A stretch of DNA of 64,000 bases from Streptomyces sp. SID13031 (GCF_010548305.1 NZ_JAAGLV010000002.1:1-64000), one strand, 5' to 3'. Shown: positions 41,002 through 50,621, counted from the stretch's first letter. Made by a program: numbers and translations. The notes: generated by a model not told the origin, from the sequence alone.

Positions 41002-43914
41002 ATGGAACCAGAAGCCCCGGCCGGCTGGGAGTTCTTCGACTCAGTCGACTTCCCCACCGACCTCACCAACGACCCGATGGGTCGCGCGCCGATCAGGCAC
41101 GTCGTCACCGCGGTCGTGGTCGGCCACGAGGGAGCCGCCTGGCTGCCCCGGCTGACCGAGGCGCTGTGGGCACTCGGCCGCCGCCCTGAGCGGCTGATCG
41201 CGGTCGACACCGGTTCCACCGACGAGACCGCCGAACTGCTCGCCACCATGCCCGCCGTCGAACCGGTCGTGAGCCTCTCGGCCCGGACAGGTTTCGGTAC
41301 TGCGGTCGCCCGCGGCCTCGAGACGGTCGGCTTCGCGCCGGTACCGTCCGCTGTCGGCCCGTACGGCGACGACCAGCACATTCCCGTGGTCGAGTGGCTC
41401 TGGTTGCTGCACGACGACTGCGCGCCCGCTCCGAAGGCGCTGGAGCAGCTGTTGCTGCAGGCGACGATTACGCCGGACACCGGCGTCTGGGGCCCCAAGC
41501 TCAGGATGTGGCCGCGCGATCGCGAGCTGCTCGAGGTCGGCGTCACGACGTCGCTCGGCGGCCGCCGCGACACCGGCATCGAGAACGGTGAGCTCGACCA
41601 GGGCCAGCACGACCAGCCGCGCAACGTGCTCGCGGTGAGCTCGGCCGGCATGCTGGTCCGCCGCGACGTCTGGGAATCCCTGCGCGGTTTCGATCCGCGG
41701 CTGCCGATGTTCCGCGACGACATCGACTTCGGCTGGCGCGCCAGCCGGGCGGGCTTCAAGGTCGGCGTCGCACCGGACGCCGTCGTCTACCACGCCGAGG
41801 CCGCCGCGACCGGCGAGCGCGCACTGGCCGGCACTCGTCGGCACGCCTACCAACTCGACCGGGCCCACGCGTACTACACCGTCCTGGCGAACGCCCCTGG
41901 CAAGCTGCTTCCCCTGCTGATCCTCAGATTCCTGATCGGTACCTTCGTCCGCTCGGTCTGGTTCCTGATCGGCAAGACGCCGTCCGGCGCCGTCGACGAG
42001 TGGACCGCCCTGCTCGGCACGTTGCTGGCCGGCGGCTGGACCCAGGCGCGCAAGGACCGCCGCCAGCTCGACCAGGTTCCGTACGAGTCGATCAAGTCTC
42101 TCTTCTCGCGCTCGGTGCACGCGCTGCGGCACAACCTCGAGGAGACCGGCGGCACGATCACCGAGCGCCTCCGCGAGGCCTGGGCCGACGAGCCCGAGGA
42201 GCAGGTCGTCACGACCGCTCGCCGGGCCAAGAGCACGGCACGCGTCGCGCAGGATCAGCCCCGCTGGCGCCGGCAGCTGATCCGCCGGCCCTTCCTGGTG
42301 ACGTGGGTCTTCCTCGCCATCGGTACGTTCATCGCCGCTCGCAGCGTGATCGGCGGCGGCGTCCTGCGTTCCACCCTGCTGCTGCCTCCGCACGAGAGCC
42401 TCGGCGCGCTCTGGCATGCGGCTGCCGCGGCGCCGCCCGGCGTCACGCCACCGGCTTGGCTGGCTCAGTTCTGGGCCTTGGCCACGGTGACTTTCGGGCC
42501 GTCCGGCGCGACCAACGTGATCCTGCTCGGCGCGGTTCCCCTTGCTGCACTAGCCGCCTGGGCCTTGCTGCGCGCCTTCGTGGTCGACCGGGTCGCGCGA
42601 GCTTGGGGCGCGGCGGCGTACGGGCTGGCGGTTTTCGCCAACGGTGCGGTCACGCAAGGGCGGCTCGGGACGTGTGTGGCCGCGATCGCATTGCCGCTGC
42701 TCGGTGCTGCCGTGCACACGGTCGCTCGGCGTCGCCGCGTGATCATCCAGGGCAGTTGGCGAGCGGCCTGGTTCGCCGGCATCTGCCTGGCCGTCTTGTT
42801 CGCGTTCACCCCGGCAGTCGGTCTGCTGGTCGGAATCACCTTGGTGGTGGCCGCGCCGCTCGGCCTCGGCTGGCGTCGTCAGGGCCGGCAGTTGGTCTTC
42901 TCAGTCGTACTCGGCCTGGTGCTCGTGCTGCCTTGGACCATCGAGCTGGTGTTGCACCCGTCCCGGTTTGGGCAAGAAGCCGGCGGCCCACCGACCGGAG
43001 CGGTCGGCCCGGGCGAGAGCCTTCCCCACCTGCTGACCGGTACGCCGCTCGGCGCGCCCGTCCCGTGGTGGTTCGCAGTACCGCTGATCCTGGTCGCCCT
43101 GTTCAGCCTGCTGCGCGAGTCTCGCCAGCGGTACGAGCTGATCGGGTGGCTCGTCGCACTGGCCGGGCTGGCCGGCACGTTGATCGCCAGCCGCCTCGGT
43201 GGCGGCAGTGGCCCGCTGATGTTCCTGATGACGGCCGGCTGGATCGTCGCCATCACCGTCGCGTGGGACTCGGTCGGGAAGTCGCGCGAGATCATCGTCC
43301 AGGCCGTGCTCGGTCTGGTGCTGGTCGCGACGCTCGTCACGGCCGGCTTCTGGCTGGTGCGTGGTGACGACGGACCGCTGCGGCGTGGGCCCGCGCAGGA
43401 TCTCCCGGAGTACCTGATGTCCTCGCAGGGGCCGCCGCAGAACGCGTCGATCCTGGTGGTGCGCAAAGAGGCGACGACCGCGATGCGCTTCGCCCTGGTG
43501 CGTGACGGCGGCCCGCGGATGGGCTCGCTGGAGGCCGCGCCGAAGCCCGAGCAGAGCAAGCCGATCACCGACATCCTGTCCGCCCTCGGCGGCGGTGGTA
43601 CCGGTGAAGAAGGCCGCCAGTTGGCGGGGCTCGCGATCGACTACGTCTATCTGCCGTCACCGGTCGATCCGACGTTGATGGCCACGCTCGACTCGCTGCC
43701 CGGCCTGACCAGGGCCAGCGCCGCGGACGGCGACGCCTCCTGGCTCGTCGACCGCACCAAGATCGAAGGCAAGACACCCGTGCAGGACGACGTTCGCTCC
43801 TTCTGGCGGGTGCTCGGCATCATCGCCTGGATCATCGCGTTGATCTCCTGCCTGCCGACAGCCCGCCGTACGGTCGCGGTACCGCGCGGGACGCATGCAA
43901 GGAGGGTGTCGTGA
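41002..43914 (+). CDS. Large membrane glycosyltransferase (GT2 domain plus multi-span region)
   Basis: This protein of about 970 residues has a cytoplasmic GT-A domain (about 25-330) with VDTGSTDETAELL, the LLHDDCAPAPKALEQLL region carrying the DD metal site and MFRDDIDFGWRASRAGF carrying the acceptor-side acidic motif. After one helix pair comes a basic stretch, then 8-10 membrane helices from about 455 and an extracytoplasmic end domain. It would transfer a sugar, probably from a lipid or nucleotide donor, to an envelope polymer or protein. ATG 41002 or in-frame GTG 40987 are both possible. Conserved next to whiB2 in actinomycetes; precise acceptor unknown. Confidence 0.85.
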   Translation: MEPEAPAGWEFFDSVDFPTDLTNDPMGRAPIRHVVTAVVVGHEGAAWLPRLTEALWALGRRPERLIAVDTGSTDETAELLATMPAVEPVVSLSARTGFGTAVARGLETVGFAPVPSAVGPYGDDQHIPVVEWLWLLHDDCAPAPKALEQLLLQATITPDTGVWGPKLRMWPRDRELLEVGVTTSLGGRRDTGIENGELDQGQHDQPRNVLAVSSAGMLVRRDVWESLRGFDPRLPMFRDDIDFGWRASRAGFKVGVAPDAVVYHAEAAATGERALAGTRRHAYQLDRAHAYYTVLANAPGKLLPLLILRFLIGTFVRSVWFLIGKTPSGAVDEWTALLGTLLAGGWTQARKDRRQLDQVPYESIKSLFSRSVHALRHNLEETGGTITERLREAWADEPEEQVVTTARRAKSTARVAQDQPRWRRQLIRRPFLVTWVFLAIGTFIAARSVIGGGVLRSTLLLPPHESLGALWHAAAAAPPGVTPPAWLAQFWALATVTFGPSGATNVILLGAVPLAALAAWALLRAFVVDRVARAWGAAAYGLAVFANGAVTQGRLGTCVAAIALPLLGAAVHTVARRRRVIIQGSWRAAWFAGICLAVLFAFTPAVGLLVGITLVVAAPLGLGWRRQGRQLVFSVVLGLVLVLPWTIELVLHPSRFGQEAGGPPTGAVGPGESLPHLLTGTPLGAPVPWWFAVPLILVALFSLLRESRQRYELIGWLVALAGLAGTLIASRLGGGSGPLMFLMTAGWIVAITVAWDSVGKSREIIVQAVLGLVLVATLVTAGFWLVRGDDGPLRRGPAQDLPEYLMSSQGPPQNASILVVRKEATTAMRFALVRDGGPRMGSLEAAPKPEQSKPITDILSALGGGGTGEEGRQLAGLAIDYVYLPSPVDPTLMATLDSLPGLTRASAADGDASWLVDRTKIEGKTPVQDDVRSFWRVLGIIAWIIALISCLPTARRTVAVPRGTHARRVS

Positions 43915-45389
43915 GCGGCCTGCTATCGGACCTGCGGATCAGGGTCGGGGCCTGCGTCCTCGCCATGGCGGTGGCCGGCGGACTGGGCGTCGTCACGCAT
44001 CCGAAGGAAGCGGTCACGCGTCCTGAAGGCACCGGCGGCCCGACCCGCACGATCGTGAACCGTACTGCGCTGAGCTGCCCGGCGCCCGGCCCCGGCGGCA
44101 AGATCCAGAGCTCGGTCGATGCCGTCTCGCCGTACCTGCCCAAGGACACCCCGATCGCCGACGGTGCGGCGACGCCGTTGTCGATCGGGCCGCTGCCGGC
44201 CACGTCGGACCCGATCGGCTCGGTCCTGGTCCGCGGCAAGATCGCCTCGACGGCGAAGACCGCGAAGCCGGAGCCGCTGGCCATCCAGGGCATCGGCCCG
44301 CTCGCGGCCGGCACCGTCGGTACCAGTACGACGACGTCGACCGAAGGTGTGAACCGGGGGATGGCGAGCGTGCCCTGCGAGATTCCGGGGTCGGAGTTCT
44401 GGTTCGTCGGCGCGAGTGGCGCGACCGGCCGGCGCGACATCCTGGAGCTGACCAACCTCGACAGCATCAACGCCGAGGTCAACATCACCGTCTACTCGGC
44501 CAACGGCCTGCTTGACCTGCCGAACGCGCGGGGCATCGTTGTACCGGCCCGTGGGTCCACCCAGGTGTACCTGAACCTCCTGGCGCCGAAGAGGCGGGAC
44601 CTGGCGTTGCACGTCGAGTCCAGCGGTGGCCGGGTGTCGCCGGCGCTGCGCGACAATGCGACCAACGGCAAGAACCCTGCTGGCGTTGACTGGATCAACC
44701 CGTCGGCCCCGCCGGCCACCTCGCTGGTCGTTCCCGGGATCGCGCCGGGCAAGGGCACCCGGATCCTGACGCTGGCCAACCCCAGTGACCTGCAGGCGTC
44801 GGCAACGCTGACCGTGAACGGACCCAACGGGCCCTTCAAGCCGGCCAACCTGTCGACCATGCAGATCCCGGCGGGCACGGTGAAGTCGATCCGGCTCGAC
44901 GCCGTACTGCTGGGAGATCCGTCCGCGGTGACCGTCAGTTCGGATCAGCCGCTGACAGCGTCCACGCGCACCATCGACGCGAGTGGGACGGACTTCGCCG
45001 TCATCGGTTCGGCCGAGGCGTTGACCGGACCGGCATACCTGGTGCTGCCTGCGCACACGGAGCCCGCGCAGCTGCAGATCACCGCACCGAGCAAGACGGC
45101 CAGCGTGCGGTTCGAGCTGCGTGACCTGGCCGGCAAGACCCTCGCGTCGCGCTCGCTCGACGTGGTCAACGGGGCGACCACGATGATCCCGTTCAAGGCG
45201 CAGCCGCGGCCGACGTACCTGATGGTCGAGCAGGTCAAGGGCTCGGTGGTCGCGGCGGTGACGTTGATGCCGCCGGCCAAGCCCGATGACGACGACGTGG
45301 CGATGGTGGCGGCGTGGCCGCTGACCACCTCATTGGTCTTCCGCGCTCAGCTCGGCGCGCAACCCGACGTACAGGCTGCCCTCAAGTAG
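43911..45389 (+). CDS. DUF5719 family secreted protein
   Basis: This 492-residue protein has an N-terminal membrane anchor or signal helix (about 10-28) and an extracytoplasmic region of repeated beta-rich units: RRDILELTNLDSINAEVNITVYS, given by position near 165-187, and RILTLANPSDLQASATLTV near 283-301. The GTG start overlaps the glycosyltransferase stop, so the two are coupled and probably act together outside the membrane. Family function is unknown. It belongs to the conserved whiB2 neighbourhood. Confidence 0.88.
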   Translation: MSGLLSDLRIRVGACVLAMAVAGGLGVVTHPKEAVTRPEGTGGPTRTIVNRTALSCPAPGPGGKIQSSVDAVSPYLPKDTPIADGAATPLSIGPLPATSDPIGSVLVRGKIASTAKTAKPEPLAIQGIGPLAAGTVGTSTTTSTEGVNRGMASVPCEIPGSEFWFVGASGATGRRDILELTNLDSINAEVNITVYSANGLLDLPNARGIVVPARGSTQVYLNLLAPKRRDLALHVESSGGRVSPALRDNATNGKNPAGVDWINPSAPPATSLVVPGIAPGKGTRILTLANPSDLQASATLTVNGPNGPFKPANLSTMQIPAGTVKSIRLDAVLLGDPSAVTVSSDQPLTASTRTIDASGTDFAVIGSAEALTGPAYLVLPAHTEPAQLQITAPSKTASVRFELRDLAGKTLASRSLDVVNGATTMIPFKAQPRPTYLMVEQVKGSVVAAVTLMPPAKPDDDDVAMVAAWPLTTSLVFRAQLGAQPDVQAALK

Positions 45390-45417
45390 CCCTGCCCTCG
45401 AGTAGCCCGGCGGTGGT

Positions 45418-45864
45418 TCAGTCTTCGTCGATGTCGAAGTCGGGATCGATCTGCTCCGGCGCCAGCGCCAGTACGTCGGCGAGCTCCAGCACGAGCGCTG
45501 ACCGGACCAGCCAGGCCAGGCTGGTGCCGGACCGCTCGGCGCGCAGCTCGATCGGGCGGCGGAACACGACGATCCGGTAGGGCTCGTGCGACGTGCCGCC
45601 GGTGGAGTGGGTGAGCGGGATCTCGCCCGCGTGCAGGTCGAGGTTCGGAACGTCCTCGATCGCGAACTCGACCCGCGCGACGACCTGCGGCAGCCGCTTC
45701 TCCAGCCGGGTCACCTCGATCGCGACGACCTCGTCGAACTGGGCCGCGGCGGACCGCTGCAGGGGCAGTCCGCGCGGGGCGAAGCTGCTCGGCCGGCTGA
45801 TCGGCCCGAGCATGCCGCGCCCATGGCGGTCGATGTGCCGTCGATGACGGCGAGCCTCGGTCAC
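45418..45864 (-). CDS. Metallopeptidase-family (zincin-like) protein, active site lost
   Basis: This 148-residue protein belongs to the small zincin-like family encoded beside whiB2 in actinobacteria. FEDVVAIEV-type and PLTHSTGGTSHEPYRIVVFRRPIE regions (about 45-105) are recognisable. Where active relatives have HEIGHHFG, this protein reads ALVLELADVLAL, so the zinc ligands are missing. It is probably non-catalytic and structural or regulatory. It begins with GTG 45864, divergent from DUF3499. Confidence 0.78.
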   Translation of the reverse strand: MTEARRHRRHIDRHGRGMLGPISRPSSFAPRGLPLQRSAAAQFDEVVAIEVTRLEKRLPQVVARVEFAIEDVPNLDLHAGEIPLTHSTGGTSHEPYRIVVFRRPIELRAERSGTSLAWLVRSALVLELADVLALAPEQIDPDFDIDED

Positions 45865-45895
45865 GCGATCAGCCTAGTGGGGGTAGCGTCTGGAC

Positions 45896-46285
45896 GTGAG
45901 CATCGCCAGGATCTGTTCGCGCGCCGCCTGCCATCGGCCGGCGGTGTCGACGCTCACCTACGTCTATGCCGACTCGACCTGCGTGCTGGGCCCGCTCGCG
46001 ACGTACGCCGAGCCGCACTGTTACGACCTCTGCGCCGACCACGCCGAACGGCTGACCGCGCCGAACGGCTGGGAAGTGATCCGGCTCGCTCCGGATCCGG
46101 CCGCCTCCGGTCCTTCGGACGACGACCTCGAAGCGCTCGCGAACGCGGTACGGGACGCTGCCCGGCCATTGCCACCGGCGCCTCAGCCCGCCCCCGGAGC
46201 TTCGGTCGAGGTGACCCGTCGCGGCCACCTTCGGGTACTGCGGGATCCCGACGCCTCACCGTCGGGACACACTGACCAAGGCTGA
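45896..46285 (+). CDS. DUF3499 domain-containing protein
   Basis: This 129-residue soluble protein has two Cys pairs, CSRAAC at 7-12 and CYDLCADHAE near 42-51, which should bind zinc. TLTYVYADSTCVLGPLATYAEPH between them is almost invariant in the family (residues 19-41). The C-terminal third is Pro/Ala-rich. Function is unknown; the gene is a fixed member of the manB/whiB2 block in actinomycetes. GTG start at 45896. Confidence 0.9.
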   Translation: MSIARICSRAACHRPAVSTLTYVYADSTCVLGPLATYAEPHCYDLCADHAERLTAPNGWEVIRLAPDPAASGPSDDDLEALANAVRDAARPLPPAPQPAPGASVEVTRRGHLRVLRDPDASPSGHTDQG

Positions 46286-46398
46286 CTCGTCGGCCGCTCC
46301 GGTCACGGAGTCATTTCTCCGCTCGCGGAGCCTGAACTCCATGCCGGCCTTCGCTGTCCCATGCCCCGAGGAGAACCTCACCAAAGGGATGGGAAGAC

Positions 46399-47064
46399 AT
46401 GAAGCGAATCGGCAAGTATTGGGCTGTGGCCGCCGGACTGTCGGTGGTCGGCCTGGTAGCAGGGGCGTCCGCCGCCACGGGCGCGACGACTGGATCCACT
46501 CAGGCCACGAACGCGTCGTCGGCCAGCGCGACGACACTGAATCGGTCGATGTTGCTGACCGTCGGCCAGGTGAGCCAGGCCGATCCTCGGCAGGGCTGGT
46601 CGGTTCAGCGCGATACCGGGATCCTGCCGCGGACGTTCTGCGGGCCGGCCTCGCAGGAGGGCAAGCTGGTCGCGCAGCGGCTGGCCCGCGGCTACTCCGA
46701 CGACATGTCGAAGACCGGCGCGCAGTACCTGACCCGGTACAACTCGCCGGCCGCGGCGAAGGCGGCGTACGCCTCGGTGGTCACCGCGGTGAAGGGGTGC
46801 AAGGGCGCGAAGCCGCCGAGCCGCACGCACGCTCGCAAGCTCACCGTGACCAGTGTCAAGGCCGGGGACGCCACCACGATCCTGCGGTGGTACGACTACC
46901 CGCTGCCGAACGACCCGGGCAGCGAAGCAGGCACCTTCCCGTACGCCGTAACGCTCAAGGGCAACACGGTGTCGGTGGTGGCCTTCTGGGGCTACGGCGC
47001 CGGGGTCAAGCCGGCCAACTTCCAGAAGCTGGCCGTCGCGGCCGCGGCCAAGCAGCCTCGCTGA
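46399..47064 (+). CDS. Secreted protein of unknown function
   Basis: This 221-residue exported protein has a signal peptide at 1-29 (YWAVAAGLSVVGLVAG) and a mature alpha/beta domain with SKTGAQYLTRYNSPAAAKAAYASV, given by position near 104-127, and two cysteines (CGPAS and VKGCKG) that may form a disulfide. The layout resembles the extracellular sensor domains of mycobacterial PknH-like kinases, but this match is tentative. GGGATGGGA precedes the ATG. It is monocistronic, with a terminator just after it. Confidence 0.75.
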   Translation: MKRIGKYWAVAAGLSVVGLVAGASAATGATTGSTQATNASSASATTLNRSMLLTVGQVSQADPRQGWSVQRDTGILPRTFCGPASQEGKLVAQRLARGYSDDMSKTGAQYLTRYNSPAAAKAAYASVVTAVKGCKGAKPPSRTHARKLTVTSVKAGDATTILRWYDYPLPNDPGSEAGTFPYAVTLKGNTVSVVAFWGYGAGVKPANFQKLAVAAAAKQPR

Positions 47065-47068
47065 CGTC

Positions 47069-47121
47069 GCCGGACCATTGCCCCAATGCTCGCCCGAGCA
47101 CGGAGGCAATGGTCCGTTTCG
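47069..47121 (+). terminator. Stem-loop terminator after the secreted protein gene
   Basis: CGGACCATTGCC pairs with GGCAATGGTCCG across about 22 bases that contain an inner GCTCG/CGAGC stem; TTTCGT follows. It separates the secreted protein gene from the oxidoreductase operon. Confidence 0.75.
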
Positions 47122-47172
47122 TAGCGTGGGACGGGGTTGACCACGTTGTCAGGCAATGACAAGACTCGGGCT

Positions 47173-48261
47173 GTGAACGATCAAAAACTACGAGTCGGAG
47201 TGGTCGGTCTCGGTTATGCCGGACGGACCGCGCTGGAAGCGTTCTCGGAGTTGCCCGACGTCGAAGTGGTGGCGCTCGCGGGACTCGAGACGGACATCCT
47301 GAAGAGTCTCGGCGCCACCCATCGGGTGCCCAGCCTCTTCGAGAAATGGGAGGACCTGATCGCCCTCGACGGCCTGGACGCCGTCAGCATCGGTACGCCG
47401 ACGCAGCTGCACGCGCCGATCGCGCTGGCGGCCCTGGAGCGCGGGCTGCACGTGCTCTGCGAGAAGCCGCTGGCCCGTACGGTCGCCGAAGGGACCGCGA
47501 TGGTCGCAGCCTCGAAGAAGGCCGGCCGGGTGCTCAAGGTGGTGTTCAACCACCGCGAGCGGGGTGACGTCGCCACGCTGAAGCACCAGATCGACGAGGG
47601 GCTGCTCGGCCGGATCTACTACGCCAAGGCGCACTGGATGCGCCGCAACGGCATCCCGGGGATGGGTGGCTGGTTCACGAACCGCGAGCTGTCCGGTGGC
47701 GGCCCGCTGATCGACCTCGGCGTCCACATCCTCGATATGGCGCTGCACCTGATGAACGAGCCGAAGGTGACCACGGTCAGCGCGAGCACCTTCGCCGAGC
47801 TCGGCCCGCGTGGCCGGGGCAGTGTGAGCAGCGTGGTCCGGCCGACCGTCGACGCGCTCGGCGCGAAGTTCGAGGTGGAGGACCTGGCCACGGCATACCT
47901 TCGGCTCGAAGGTGGTGGCGCGCTGCAACTGGAGACCAGCTGGGCGACGTACCGGGCGCCGGGTGACAACTTCGGGATCGAGCTGTTCGGCACCGAGGGC
48001 GGCGCCAAGATCGACGTCCAGGACTACACGAACACCGACACGCTGAAGATCTTCACCGACGTCGGCGGTATCCCGGCCGAGGTCCGGCCGGCCACCGGAC
48101 CTGGGCTCGGCCACCGCGCGGTGGTCAGCGAATTCGTCGCCATCGTGCTGAGCGGCGACTGGTCGGCCCACAACGGCTCGGAGGCGCTCGCGCGTACCCA
48201 GGTCATCGACGCCGCCTACGCCTCGGCGAAGGCCGGACGAGAGGTAGTACTCCATGATTAA
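47173..48261 (+). CDS. Gfo/Idh/MocA family sugar oxidoreductase
   Basis: This protein of about 362 residues is an NAD(P)-dependent dehydrogenase of sugars, inositols or their derivatives. GLGYAGR is the Rossmann motif, CEKPLA the catalytic-lysine segment, and GGGPLIDLGVHILD holds the active-site D and H. The start is uncertain: GTG 47173 directly precedes the conserved region, while TTG 47137 would add 12 residues. A six-codon frame (47156-47176) ends over the GTG. It overlaps the ThuA gene by 8 bp. Confidence 0.85.
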   Translation: MNDQKLRVGVVGLGYAGRTALEAFSELPDVEVVALAGLETDILKSLGATHRVPSLFEKWEDLIALDGLDAVSIGTPTQLHAPIALAALERGLHVLCEKPLARTVAEGTAMVAASKKAGRVLKVVFNHRERGDVATLKHQIDEGLLGRIYYAKAHWMRRNGIPGMGGWFTNRELSGGGPLIDLGVHILDMALHLMNEPKVTTVSASTFAELGPRGRGSVSSVVRPTVDALGAKFEVEDLATAYLRLEGGGALQLETSWATYRAPGDNFGIELFGTEGGAKIDVQDYTNTDTLKIFTDVGGIPAEVRPATGPGLGHRAVVSEFVAIVLSGDWSAHNGSEALARTQVIDAAYASAKAGREVVLHD

Positions 48262-48988
48262 GGTCACCGTCTGGGGCGAGAACGTCCACGAGCAAGACGA
48301 TGCCGCGGTCCAGAAGATCTACCCGGACACCATGCACGAGACCATCGCCGCGGGGTTGCGCTCCTTGCTGGGTGAAGAGGTCACGGTCCGTACCGCGTGG
48401 CTGCAGCAGCCTGAGCACGGGCTGACCGACGAGGTACTCGCCGACACCGACGTGCTCACCTGGTGGGGGCACCGTGCGCATGGTGACGTCGACGACGCAG
48501 TGGTCGACCGGGTCCAGCAGGCAGTGCTCTCGGGGATGGGCCTGATCGTGCTGCACTCGGCGCACTTCGCCAAGATCTTCAAGCGGCTGATGGGTACCAC
48601 CTGCTCGCTCGACTGGCGCTCCGAGAACGACCGCGAGCTGCTCTGGACGGTCGCGGCCGGCCACCCGATCGCGGCCGGCATACCGCATCCGCTGGTGATC
48701 CCGCAGGAGGAGATGTACGGCGAGCTGTTCGACGTACCGCAGCCGGACGAGCTGGTGTTCGTGAGCTCGTTCTCCGGCGGCGAGGTCTTCCGCTCCGGCT
48801 GCTGCTACCGCCGCGGTCAGGGCCGGGTCTTCTACTTCCGCCCGGGCGACCAGGAGTACCCGACCTACCACCAGCCCGAGATCCAGCGGATCCTCGCCAA
48901 CGCCGTCCGCTGGGCCGCCCCGGCGACCGAACGCAAGCTCCCCGACGTCCACCACCGCGCAACACCCGGCTGGTTCGAAACAGCCTGA
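48254..48988 (+). CDS. ThuA domain-containing protein
   Basis: This 244-residue protein has a class I glutamine amidotransferase-like fold. VTVWGENVHEQ at the start, the TWWGHRAHGDVDDAVVDRV segment, VLHSAHFAKIFK and FYFRPGDQEYPTYH match the ThuA family of trehalose/sugar utilisation. In rhizobia ThuA works with the oxidoreductase ThuB on 3-keto-sugars; the preceding Gfo/Idh gene plays the same kind of role here, so keto-sugar turnover is plausible. The overlap of 8 bp shows co-translation. Confidence 0.9.
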   Translation: MIKVTVWGENVHEQDDAAVQKIYPDTMHETIAAGLRSLLGEEVTVRTAWLQQPEHGLTDEVLADTDVLTWWGHRAHGDVDDAVVDRVQQAVLSGMGLIVLHSAHFAKIFKRLMGTTCSLDWRSENDRELLWTVAAGHPIAAGIPHPLVIPQEEMYGELFDVPQPDELVFVSSFSGGEVFRSGCCYRRGQGRVFYFRPGDQEYPTYHQPEIQRILANAVRWAAPATERKLPDVHHRATPGWFETA

Positions 48989-49025
48989 AACACGAGGTCG
49001 GGGTGGGGCCAGATAAGGTCCACGC

Positions 49026-50414
49026 ATGGCTGATGTAGCTGCGATCTTCAAGGCGTATGACGTACGGGGTGTCGTTCCGGACGAGCTGGACGAGGCGGTG
49101 GCCCGGGCGACCGGGGCGGCGTTCGTCGAGGTCCTGGATGTCCTCGCCGGTCCTGGAGCCGTGGTGATCGGCTACGACATGCGTCCGTCGAGCCCGGGGC
49201 TGGCCGCCGCCTTCGCCGAGGGGGTGACCAGCACCGGGGTCGACGTGATCGACATCGGCCTGGCCTCCACCGACCAGTTGTACTTCGCCTCCGGGCGACT
49301 GCAACTGCCCGGTGCGATGTTCACGGCCAGCCACAACCCGGCCAAGTACAACGGGATCAAGATGTGCCGCGCGGGCGCCTCGCCGGTCGGCTCGGAGTCG
49401 GGCCTGCGCGATATCGCCGACCTGGTCGCCAAGACGCTGATCGACGGTCTCTCCCCGGTCCCGGTCCCCGGGCACGTCCGGCGCAAGGAGCTGCTGACGG
49501 CGTACGCGGACCACCTGAACGACCTGGTCGGCCTGACCGGCATCCGGCCGCTCAAGGTCGTCGTCGACGCGGGCAACGGGATGGGCGGGCACACCGTGCC
49601 GGCCGTCTTCGCCACCGGCCCGGTCGAGATCCTCCCGCTGTACTTCGAGCTGGACGGCAACTTCCCGAACCACGAGGCCAACCCGCTCGACCCGAAGAAC
49701 CTGGTCGACCTGCAGGCCAAGGTGCGCGAGACCGGCGCCGACCTGGGGCTGGCCTTCGACGGCGACGCGGACCGCTGCTTCGTGGTGGACGAGAAGGGTG
49801 ACGCGATCTCGCCGAGCGCGATCACCGGCGCCGTCGCCGTCCGCGAGCTGGCCAAGCACCCCGGCTCGATCGTCCTGCACAACCTGATCACCTCCAAGGC
49901 GGTGCCGGAGCTGATCGCCGAGCACGGCGGGGTGCCGGTGCGGACCCGGGTCGGCCACTCCAATATCAAGCAGAAGATGGCCGAGACCGACGCGGTCTTC
50001 GGCGGCGAGCACTCCGCGCACTACTACTTCCGGGACTTCTGGCGGGCCGACACCGGCATGCTCGCGGCGCTGCACGTGCTCGCGGCGCTCGGTGAGCAGG
50101 ACAAACCCGCCTCGGAGCTGTTCTCGGTCTACGAGCGCTATGTGGCCTCCGGCGAGCTCAACAGCCAGGTCGCGGACGCCGCCGCCACGGTTGCGGCCAT
50201 CGAGGACACCTATGGCGACCGTGAGGGCATTACCGTTGACCATCTGGACGGTCTGACGATCGACGCAGGTGAGTGGTGGTTCAACGTCCGTGCGTCGAAC
50301 ACCGAGCCGCTGCTGCGGCTGAACGTCGAGGCCGGGGACGCCGCCACCATGGAGCGTGTTCGCGACGAAGTACTGGCCCTGATCACCGGTGCACCGGTGG
50401 AGGAGAAGAACTAG
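49026..50414 (+). CDS. manB: Phosphomannomutase/phosphoglucomutase
   Basis: This 462-residue alpha-D-phosphohexomutase interconverts mannose-6-phosphate and mannose-1-phosphate. The phosphoserine loop is TASHNPAKYNG, the metal loop DGDADRC, the sugar loop GGEHSAHYYF and the phosphate loop RASNTEP. It supplies ManC. It begins a tight operon, manB-Trm112-TobH-manA, with gaps of zero or overlaps. Confidence 0.95.
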   Translation: MADVAAIFKAYDVRGVVPDELDEAVARATGAAFVEVLDVLAGPGAVVIGYDMRPSSPGLAAAFAEGVTSTGVDVIDIGLASTDQLYFASGRLQLPGAMFTASHNPAKYNGIKMCRAGASPVGSESGLRDIADLVAKTLIDGLSPVPVPGHVRRKELLTAYADHLNDLVGLTGIRPLKVVVDAGNGMGGHTVPAVFATGPVEILPLYFELDGNFPNHEANPLDPKNLVDLQAKVRETGADLGLAFDGDADRCFVVDEKGDAISPSAITGAVAVRELAKHPGSIVLHNLITSKAVPELIAEHGGVPVRTRVGHSNIKQKMAETDAVFGGEHSAHYYFRDFWRADTGMLAALHVLAALGEQDKPASELFSVYERYVASGELNSQVADAAATVAAIEDTYGDREGITVDHLDGLTIDAGEWWFNVRASNTEPLLRLNVEAGDAATMERVRDEVLALITGAPVEEKN

Positions 50415-50621
50415 ATGCCTGTGAACCTGGACCCTGACCTGTTGAGCATCCTGGTCTGTCCGAAGTGCCGGTCGGAGTTCCGCGTGGACGACGAGGCGAG
50501 CGAGCTGGTCTGTACCAACGCGACCTGCGCGCTGGCCTACCCGGTCCGCGACGACATCCCGGTGCTGCTGATCGACGAGGCGCGCGAGACCAAGGATGCT
50601 GAGGCAGAAGAGAACCGATGA
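50415..50621 (+). CDS. Trm112 family zinc-binding protein
   Basis: This 68-residue protein has four zinc-binding cysteines, C15, C18, C33 and C38 (VCPKC and VCTNATC), followed by the YPVRDDIPVLL strand of the family. In eukaryotes and archaea Trm112 activates methyltransferases; bacterial copies often lie near LPS or envelope sugar genes and their partner is unclear. It starts the base after the manB stop and overlaps the next start as ATGA. Confidence 0.9.
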   Translation: MPVNLDPDLLSILVCPKCRSEFRVDDEASELVCTNATCALAYPVRDDIPVLLIDEARETKDAEAEENR

